A DNA stretch of 64,000 bases from Palaemon carinicauda (taxonomy: Eukaryota > Arthropoda > Malacostraca > Decapoda > Palaemonidae). The position numbers and the translations under genes are program-made. Positions 56,861-64,000 of the stretch are shown in pieces (position 1 is the first letter of the stretch; each line of letters starts with the position of its first letter). The stretch is from assembly GCF_036898095.1 (NCBI RefSeq), contig NC_090729.1, positions 76,938,983 to 77,002,982 of the forward strand, written 5' to 3'. The notes below the pieces were generated by a model, which was given only the letters and a program-made list of their open reading frames with translations, made no database searches and was not told the origin of the DNA.

Positions 56861-58030
56861 TAACTGAAATACAAACCACGCTACTTACATAGGGTAATTA
56901 CTTCGGTGTAGCCGAATGACGAGCCATTAGAATTTTAACAAGGGTTTACTACCCCCGCTAGTTAGCAGGGGGTAAGGAAGGGTAGCTTGCTAACCCCCCC
57001 CCCCCCCCCTTACACACACTAGTGAGTGCTTCACTTTGCTTTTGGCTCGGGTGAATATCAGACGTGTCTCCTCTCACCCTCTCTTGACTGCCATTAATCT
57101 GTTTTGCTTTCTCATTTTCTACAGTGTGTGTATGAAGTTTGCCTCTATCAATTAATAATGCCTACGTGTCCTGGATTACTTGGCCGCCCTTGTGGGACCT
57201 TTATGTCGGCGGTCAACACTGATCCCTACACCTTGTGTCTTCATTGTAGGGGCCAACGGTGTGATAGTGGTAATGTATGCGGTGAGTGTAGGGAGTGGTC
57301 TACCTCCCAGTGGGAGAGGTTTGCCCGGCACCGGAAGAAAAAGTACAAAAGGGATATTTCTCCTTCAAAGGCTTCTTTGAAGAGAGAAAATTCCAAGGCT
57401 TCTTATTCCGTAGCCCATTCCTCCTCCGAAGCTCCCACTCGATCGGTCTCTTCTGAGAGGCCGGCGAGTGGTAGCGTAGACCGTAGTTCTGTTGACCGAT
57501 CCCAGGGTGCGGGAGAGGTAGTTGCCTCCCATAGCGAGGTAGCTGCCCCTCCTCCCCAGGAGGAGGATATTGATTTCTCTGTGAATAACAATGATTTGTT
57601 ACAGCTTTGGGCTTCCTTAGGGCTTCAGGGTTTGCCCTCCAGGGAAGCCCTGTTTGACATGATCAAACTGGGAGCAGCTGTTAAGCAATCGCAGACGATA
57701 GCAGACATAGATCCTCTGTCTATCGTCGACGTTGTTGTAACGGAGGCCTCCAGTGTGTCTGATCAAACTCCTGCTCCTGTTGTTGTTGAGGTAGCTGAAG
57801 GCTTAGCTTCCCCCTCTGAACATCCTTCGAAGGGGGAACTTAGTCCTACGGTCTCTCCTGCTAGTGATTCTCCCCCTCGGGGGAGTTTACTTACAAAGAC
57901 TCCTCTGCGGAGGCCTTACGATGGTCAGCTTGCTGATCCCACGACCCCTAGAGGGCGTTAAGGCGGAAGGTTTATCCTCCCCTTCGCCGTAGAGGCCTTC
58001 CTTCTCCTCACAAGGGAGTTAGGAGGCGCC
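56861..58030 (+). repeat. Left arm of the large palindrome
   Basis: Matches the reverse complement of 59630-60807 over its full length with a few percent differences and small indels, including the leader (CGAGCCATTAGAATTTTAAC), a poly-C tract near 56993-57010, a splice acceptor and the first part of a gag-like gene. The dyad centre, from the paired ATGs at 57158 and 60502, is near 58830. Confidence 0.92.
57104..57124 (+). promoter_or_regulatory. Probable 3' splice acceptor of the gag-like gene
   Basis: TTTGCTTTCTCATTTTCTACAG has a pyrimidine tract and ends in CAG at 57124, followed 33 bp later by an ATG. The mirrored copy ends at 60538 on the minus strand. Confidence 0.5.
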
Positions 58031-59714
58031 TCTTCAGCTCGTCATCCCCGCAGTCCTCTGCGGAGGAGACTCACCGTTCACCGTTCCTGCCAGCTACCAC
58101 CGTAGACCTCTCTGGAGATCGTTCGCGATCCCCTTCGGAGGAAGGTCGTCCTTCAGGATCCTGTGACCTCTCTCCCTCCAGACCTGCTGACCTGCCGTCA
58201 CCCTTCAAGGATGCTAACGCACATTACGCGCCTTCGAAACCTGTCAGTGTGCAGGCACCGATCCCTTCGGGTCACAAGGGACTTGAGCGCAAAACTGCGC
58301 CTCAATCCCTTAAGCGCCAGGTGTACCCTGTGCACCATCACACTGCTGCTGTTCCCGACTTACCGCCACAGTGCTCACCTGCGCGCACCTGTTCCTGTTC
58401 TGCGCCAGGGTTCCCCTGCGCACCAGCGCCTACCAGCAGTTCCTGATATAGCGCGCCAGCACTCACCTGCCCACACGCGCTCACTGGTTCCTGTTTCATC
58501 ACGCGCAGTCCAAGAGGCACCTAGGTTAGGGCACAGGCGCTCACAGGTACCTCTAGACCCTCAGCGCTCTTCTGGAGTTAAGCGCAAAGCGCGCCCTTGC
58601 ACAGTTGTTCCTGATACAGCGCACAAGCGCTGACCAACGCGCCAGCGCACTTCTACAATCCAGCGCGCAGTCCAGGAGGTTCCTAAGTTAGCGCACGGGC
58701 GCTCACAGGTACCCCTGGACTCTCCATCCAGACTGCGCAATCCTGTACGCGCGTTTAAAGTTGCCCGCGATGCGCGCTCAACTCAACAGTGCACACCTGT
58801 GTGCCCGAAAACTGTTGCGCGCCCTGCGCACCCATCGCCGCAGAGCACACCTGTGCGCCCTCACCCTGATGCGCGCCCACGATCTTTTCAGGGGAAGATG
58901 CCTGCTCAACCTGCGCAGCGCTCACTTGCACCCCAACGCGCAAACTCACCCTCGCGCTACCACGAGGCTGCGCAATCGCGCCCTCGTCCAGTGCTCCATC
59001 AACCTCGCTCGCACGAAATTCCTGCTGCACACGATCCTTCCGCGCGCGACCCAGGCCAGGGCTCATCGCGCGACCACCAGCGCAATTTGCGCCCCAATCG
59101 CCAGCGCGATCACAGCACGAGATTTTACCGAGCTTCAGGTGGACAGGTCATTGTCTCGTTCCCCTCCCCGCAAGCGCAGAACAGCGCGCTCGCCGGAGGA
59201 GGGGAGGTTTCCGGACAGGTCTAAGGACTCTTTCGTTTCAGCTTCGTTTCAGGCGAACCCTCGTTTGTCGACTCCTCCAAGGGATTGAACGATCCCCTTC
59301 CCTCCAGAGGGAGTGTCTGACAGAGCGACTGTCAGCCAGCAGCCCTGGTTTGGGACCATAGTCAGAGCTCTTAAGCAGGCTATGAAGCCTGTGTTCACTG
59401 ATCTAGGTCACAAATCAGTGGCGGCTTCCTCTCCCCTGAAGAGGAAGAGAGGAGTCCCCTCCGTGGTGACTTCTCCTAGGGCTAAACTGTTTCCTCACAA
59501 ATCCTTGCGCAAGGCTCCTTTCCCCCCCCCCCAGACTTTCTCTCCCTCCCCTGCAGATGAGGATTTCTCATCCTCAGGGGAGTCGGACGAGCCGGTCCGT
59601 TCCCCCATCGCATCAATGGGGGAAACTCCACCTCTTCCTAACTCCCTTGTGAGGAGAAGGAAGGCCTCTACGACGAAGGGGTGGACGAGCCTTCCTGCCT
59701 TATACGCCCTATAG
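57158..59714 (+). pseudogene. Cysteine-rich gag-like gene, centre of the palindrome
   Basis: It starts at ATG 57158 (MPTCPG). The first 65 residues contain evenly spaced cysteines (CPGLLGRPC, CLHCRGQRC, VCGEC) that could bind zinc, followed by a basic stretch (RHRKKK) and a long Ser/Pro/Glu-rich region to 57957. A one- or two-base deletion at about 57957 ends this frame. Reading continues in the next frame to 58446, then in fragments (58761-59288, 59313-59714) that are Arg/Ser/Pro-rich and full of GCGC repeats. It resembles the ORF1/Gag of DIRS-like elements in general build and in having a spliced start, but no RT or recombinase follows. Assignment as transposon Gag is inference. Confidence 0.55.
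58031..59629 (+). other. Unpaired centre of the palindrome
   Basis: About 1.6 kb without an inverted partner. It continues the gag-like gene and is GC-rich, with dozens of GCGC and GCGCAC motifs at 58480-59110. The long frames on both strands there come from this base bias. Confidence 0.75.
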
Positions 59715-60807
59715 GGGTATTGAGATCAGCAAGCTGACCATCGTAAGGCCTCCGCAGAGGAGTCTCTGTAAGTGAACTCCCCCGAGGGGGAGAATCACTA
59801 GCAGGAAAAACCGTAGGACTAAGTTCCACCTTCGAAGGATGTTCAGAGGGGGAAGCTAAGCCTTCAGCTACCTCAGTAACAACAGGAGCAGGAGTTTGAT
59901 CAGACACACCGGAGGCCTCCGTTACAACAACGTCCATGATAGACAGAGGATCTATGTCTGCTATCGTCTGCGGTTGCTTAACAGCTGCTCCCATTTTGAT
60001 CATGTCAAACAGGGCTTCCCTGGAGGGCAAACCCTGAAGCCCTAAGGAAGCCCAAAGCTGTAACAAATCATTGTTATTCACAGAGAAATCAATATCCTCC
60101 TCCTGGGGAGGAGGGGCAGCTACCTCGCTATGGGAGGCAACTACCTCTCCCGCACCCTGGGATCGGTCAACAGAACTACGGTCTACGCTACCACTCGCCG
60201 GCCTCTCAGAAGAGACCGATCGAGTGGGAGCTTCGGAGGAGGAATGGGCTACGGAAAAAGAAGCCTTGGAATTTTCTCTCAAAAAAAGCCTATGAAGGAG
60301 AAAAATCCCTTTTGGACTTTTTCTTCCGGTGCCGGGCAAACCTCTCCCACTGGGAGGTAGACCACTCCCTACACTCACCGCATACATTACCACTATTACA
60401 CCGTTGGCCCCTACAATGAGGACACAAGGTGTGGGGATCAGTGTTGACCGCCGACATAAAGGTCCCACAAGGGCGGCCAGGTAATCCCGGACACGTAGGC
60501 ATTATTAATTGATAGAGGCAAACTTCATACACACTCTGTAGAAAATGAGAAAGCAAAACAGATTAATGGCAGTCAAGAGAGGGTGAGAAGAGACACATCT
60601 GATATTCACCCGAGCCAAAAGCAGAGTGAAGCAATCACTAGTGTGTGTAAGGGGGGGGGGGGTAGCAAGCTACCCTTCCCTACCCCCTGCTAACTAGCGG
60701 TGGGGTAGTAAACCCTCGTTAAAATTCTAATGGCTCGTCATTCGGCTACGCTGAAGTAATTACCCTATGTAAGTAGCGTGGTTTGTATTTCAGTTACGGA
60801 ACAAATG
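59630..60807 (-). repeat. Right arm of the large palindrome
   Basis: Inverted copy of 56861-58030, with the same leader, poly-G tract (poly-C on the minus strand) near 60650-60662, splice acceptor and gene start. Confidence 0.92.
59668..60502 (-). pseudogene. Second, inverted copy of the gag-like gene 5' part
   Basis: Starts at ATG 60502 and matches the plus-strand copy at roughly 95% of residues. A shift near 60295 separates the Cys-rich head (60290-60502) from the rest (59668-60290). It lacks the later Arg/Ser-rich part because the arm ends near 59630. Differences such as CPHCRGQRCNSG for CLHCRGQRCDSG show that it has evolved separately and is not an identical assembly copy. Confidence 0.6.
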
Positions 60808-63800
60808 AAAATTACCAGTTTTTACCCCTTAATCTGAGGAACTCTGAAATGGGGTATATACAATATTATTCATGATTCTGATTATACTAAGTATGGGGCT
60901 CAAATTCTATACCAACTCAATGTGACGCAAAAATTGTTTCTATGTCTGGCAACCAGATATGTATTTCAGTCGAGAAAAGTAAAAAAAGTGAAAAAGACCC
61001 ATTTTTACCCCTCTATCGCAGAATTCTGAAATGGGTTAGATACAATATTATTCATGATTCTGATTATACTATGTATAGGGCTCAAATTCTATACCAACTC
61101 AATGTGACGCAAAAATTGTTTCTATGTCTGGCAACCAGCTATGTATTTCAGTCGAGAAAAGTCAAAAAAGTGAAATTTAACCATTTTTACCCCTCTATCG
61201 CAGAATTCTGAAATGGATTAGATACAATATTATTCACGATTTTGATTATACTATGTATGGGGATCAAATTCTATACCAACTCAATGTGACGCAAAAATTG
61301 TTTCTATGTCTGGCAACCAGAAATGTATTTCAGTCGAAAAAAGTAAAAAAAGTGAAATTTACCCATTTTTACACCTCTATCGCAGATTTCTGAAATGGGT
61401 TAGATACAATATTATTCATGATTTTGATTATACTATGTATGGGGATCAAATTCTATACCAACTCAATGTGACGCAAAAATTGTTTCTATGTCTGGCAACC
61501 AGATATGTATTTCAGTCGAGAAAAGTCAAAAAAGTGAAATTTACCCATTTTTACCCCTCTATCGCAGAATTCTGAAATGGGTTAGATACAATATTATTCA
61601 TGATTTTGATTATACTATGTATGGGGATCAAATTCTATACCAACTCAATGTGACGCAAAAATTGTTTCTATGTCTGGCAACCAGATATGTATTTCAGTCG
61701 AGAAAAGTCAAAAAAGTGAAATTTACCCATTTTTACCCCTCTATCGCAGATTTCTGAAATGGGTTAGATACAATATTATTCATGATTTTGATTATACTAT
61801 GTATGGGGATCAAATTCTATACCAACTCAATGTGACGCAAAAATTGTTTCTATGTCTGGCAACCAGCTATGTATTTCAGTCGAGAAAAGTAAAAAAAGTG
61901 AAATTTACCCATTTTTACCTCTCTATTGCAGAATTCTGAAATGGGTTAGATACAATATTATTCATGATTTTGATTATACTATGTATGGGGATCAAATTCT
62001 ATACCAACTCAATGTGACGCAAAAATTGTTTCTTTGTCTGGCAACCAGCTATGTATTTCAGTCGAGAAAAGTAAAAAAAGTGAAATTTACCCATTTTTAC
62101 CCCTCTATCGAGGAATTCTGAAATGGGTTAGATACAATATTATTAATGATTTTGATTATACTAATTATGGGGATCAAATTCCATACCAACTCAATGTGAC
62201 GCAAAAATTGTTTCTATGTCTGGCAACCAGATATGTATTTCAGTCGAGAAAAGTAAAATAAGTGAAATTTACCCATTTTTACCCCTCTATCACAGATTTC
62301 TGAAATGGGTTAGATACAATATTATTCATGATTTTGATTATACAATGTATAGGGCTCGATTTCTATACCAACTCAATGTGACGCAAAAATTGTTTCTATG
62401 TCTGGCAACCAGCTATGTATTTCAGTCGAGAAAAGTCAAAAAAGTGAAATTTACCCATTTTTACCCCTCCATCGCCGAATTCTGAAATGGGTTAGATACA
62501 ATATTATTCATGATTTTGATTATACCAAATATGGGGCTCAAATTCTATACCAACTGAATGTGACGCAAAAATTGTTTCTATGTCTGGCAACCAGATATGT
62601 ATTTCAGTCGAGAAAAGTAAAAAAAGTGAAATTTACCCAATTTTACACCAATATCGTAGAATTCTGAAATGGGTTAGATACAATATTATTCATGATTCTG
62701 ATTATAATATATTAGGGGGTCAAATTCTATACCAACTCAATGTGACGCAAAAATTGTTTCTATGTCTGGCAACCAGATATGTATTTAAGTCGAGAAAAGT
62801 CAAAAAAGTGAAATTTACCCATTTTTACCCCATTATCGCAGAATTCTGAAATGGGTTAGATACAATATTATTCATGATTTTGATTATGCTATGTATGGGG
62901 ATCAAATTCTATACCAACTCAATGTGACGCAAAAATTGTTTCTATGTCTGGCAACTAGCTATGTATTTCAGCCGAGAAAAGTAAAAAAAAGTGAAATTTA
63001 CCCATTTTTACACCAATATCGCAAAATTCTGAAATGGGTTAGATACAATTTTATTCATGATTCTGATTATACTATGTATGGGGCTCAAATTCTATGCCAA
63101 CTCAATGTGACGCAAAAATTGTTTCTATGTCTGGCAACCAGATATGTATTTCAGTCGAGAAAAGTAAAAAAAGTGAAAATTACCCATTTTTACCCCTCTA
63201 TCGCAGAATTCTGAAATGGGTTAGATACAATATTATTCATGATTCTGATTATACTATATATGGGGCTCAAATTCTATACCAACTCAATGTGACGCAAAAA
63301 TTGTTTCTATGTCTGGCAACCAGATATGTATTTCAGTCGAGAACAGTAAAAAAAGTGAAAATTACACGTTTTTACCCCTCTATTGCAGAATTCTGAAATG
63401 GGTTAGATACAATATTATTCATGATTTTGATTATACTATGTATGGGGCTCAAATTCTATACCAACTCAATGTGACGCAAAAATTGTTTCTATGTCTGGCA
63501 ACCAGATATGTATTTCAGTCGTGAAAAGTCAAAAAAGTGAAAATTACACATTTTTACCCCTCTATTGCAGAATTCTGAAATGGGTTAGATACAATATTAT
63601 TCATGATTCTGATTATACTATATATGGGGCTCAAATTCTATAACAACTCAATGTGACGCAAAAATTGTTTCTATGTCAGGCAACCAGATATGTATTTAAG
63701 TCGAGAAAAGTCAAAAAAGTGAAAATTACACATTTTTACCCCAATATCGCAGAATTCTGAAATGGGTTAGATAAAATATTATTCATGATTCTGATTATAC

Positions 63801-64000
63801 TATATATGAGGCTCAAATTCTATACCAACTCAATGTGACGCAAAAATTGTTTCTATGTCTGGCAACCAGATATGTAATTCAGTCGAGAAAAGTAAAAAAA
63901 GTGAAAATTACCCATTTTTACCCCTCTATCGCCGAATTCTGGAATGGGTTAGATACAATATTATTTATGATTCTGATTATACTATGTATGGGGCTCAAAT
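60808..64000 (+). repeat. 182 bp satellite array, plus orientation, at least 17 copies
   Basis: Same monomer as at 51535-56860 but in opposite orientation, continuing past the window end. The monomer nearest the arm is diverged in the same way as on the left side. Confidence 0.97.

Noticed and set aside
57104..59714. Assembly duplication as the cause of the palindrome
   Set aside because: The arms differ by a frameshift, indels and several residues, more than expected from one haplotype copied in error; not fully excluded.

Overview
The window looks like repeat-dense intergenic DNA from an invertebrate, most likely a decapod crustacean (shrimp or crab). This is inferred from very long (TA)n, (GA)n and (CA)n arrays, a DIRS1-like tyrosine-recombinase retrotransposon (a group reported as common in Decapoda), several families of non-LTR elements, tRNA-derived SINEs and satellites. 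I find no gene that is clearly a conserved host gene. Nearly every open frame with recognisable homology belongs to a transposable element, and most are broken. There are no bacterial-type features. Positions 21001-21500 are an assembly gap of exactly 500 N.

Layout: 0.7-4.0 kb holds (TA)n arrays around a decayed RTE-like LINE. 4.86-6.41 kb is a small decayed LTR element with gag-protease remnants on the minus strand. 7.27-20.72 kb is a large DIRS-like element on the minus strand: two inverted terminal repeats of about 340 bp, an internal complementary region at 7735-7832, and tyrosine recombinase, RNase H, reverse transcriptase and gag regions. A 4.79 kb Ty3/mdg4-type LTR retrotransposon (12465-17254, plus strand) interrupts its gag gene, with 248 bp LTRs and a 5 bp target duplication. 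21.5-22.0 kb is a compound (GA)n array. 22.97-23.43 kb is an inverted pair of SINE copies. 23.48-25.31 kb is a Jockey/CR1-type LINE whose 3' tail recurs at seven other places.

29.64-30.95 kb is a 131 bp tandem repeat carrying CCAAT boxes. 32.63-36.53 kb is a nearly full-length LINE on the minus strand (zinc-knuckle ORF1, endonuclease, intact RT). 37.3-38.83 kb is a MULE-type transposase with PHD-like and FLYWCH-like fingers, cut short by a SINE fragment. 40.5-48.7 kb holds LINE fragments, including one LINE inserted in the ORF1 of another and a PHD-finger ORF.

51.5-64.0 kb is a large imperfect palindrome: a 182 bp satellite array in minus orientation, an arm with a spliced-looking cysteine-rich gag-like gene, a 1.6 kb centre that continues that gene, then the inverted arm and the satellite in plus orientation running out of the window. 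The dyad centre is near 58830.

The genes do not form a host pathway. They are parts of self-copying elements: gag makes the particle, RT/RNase H makes cDNA, and integrase, tyrosine recombinase or endonuclease inserts it. The most notable structures are the complete DIRS end/ICR architecture, the satellite-flanked palindrome, and the CCAAT-rich tandem array.
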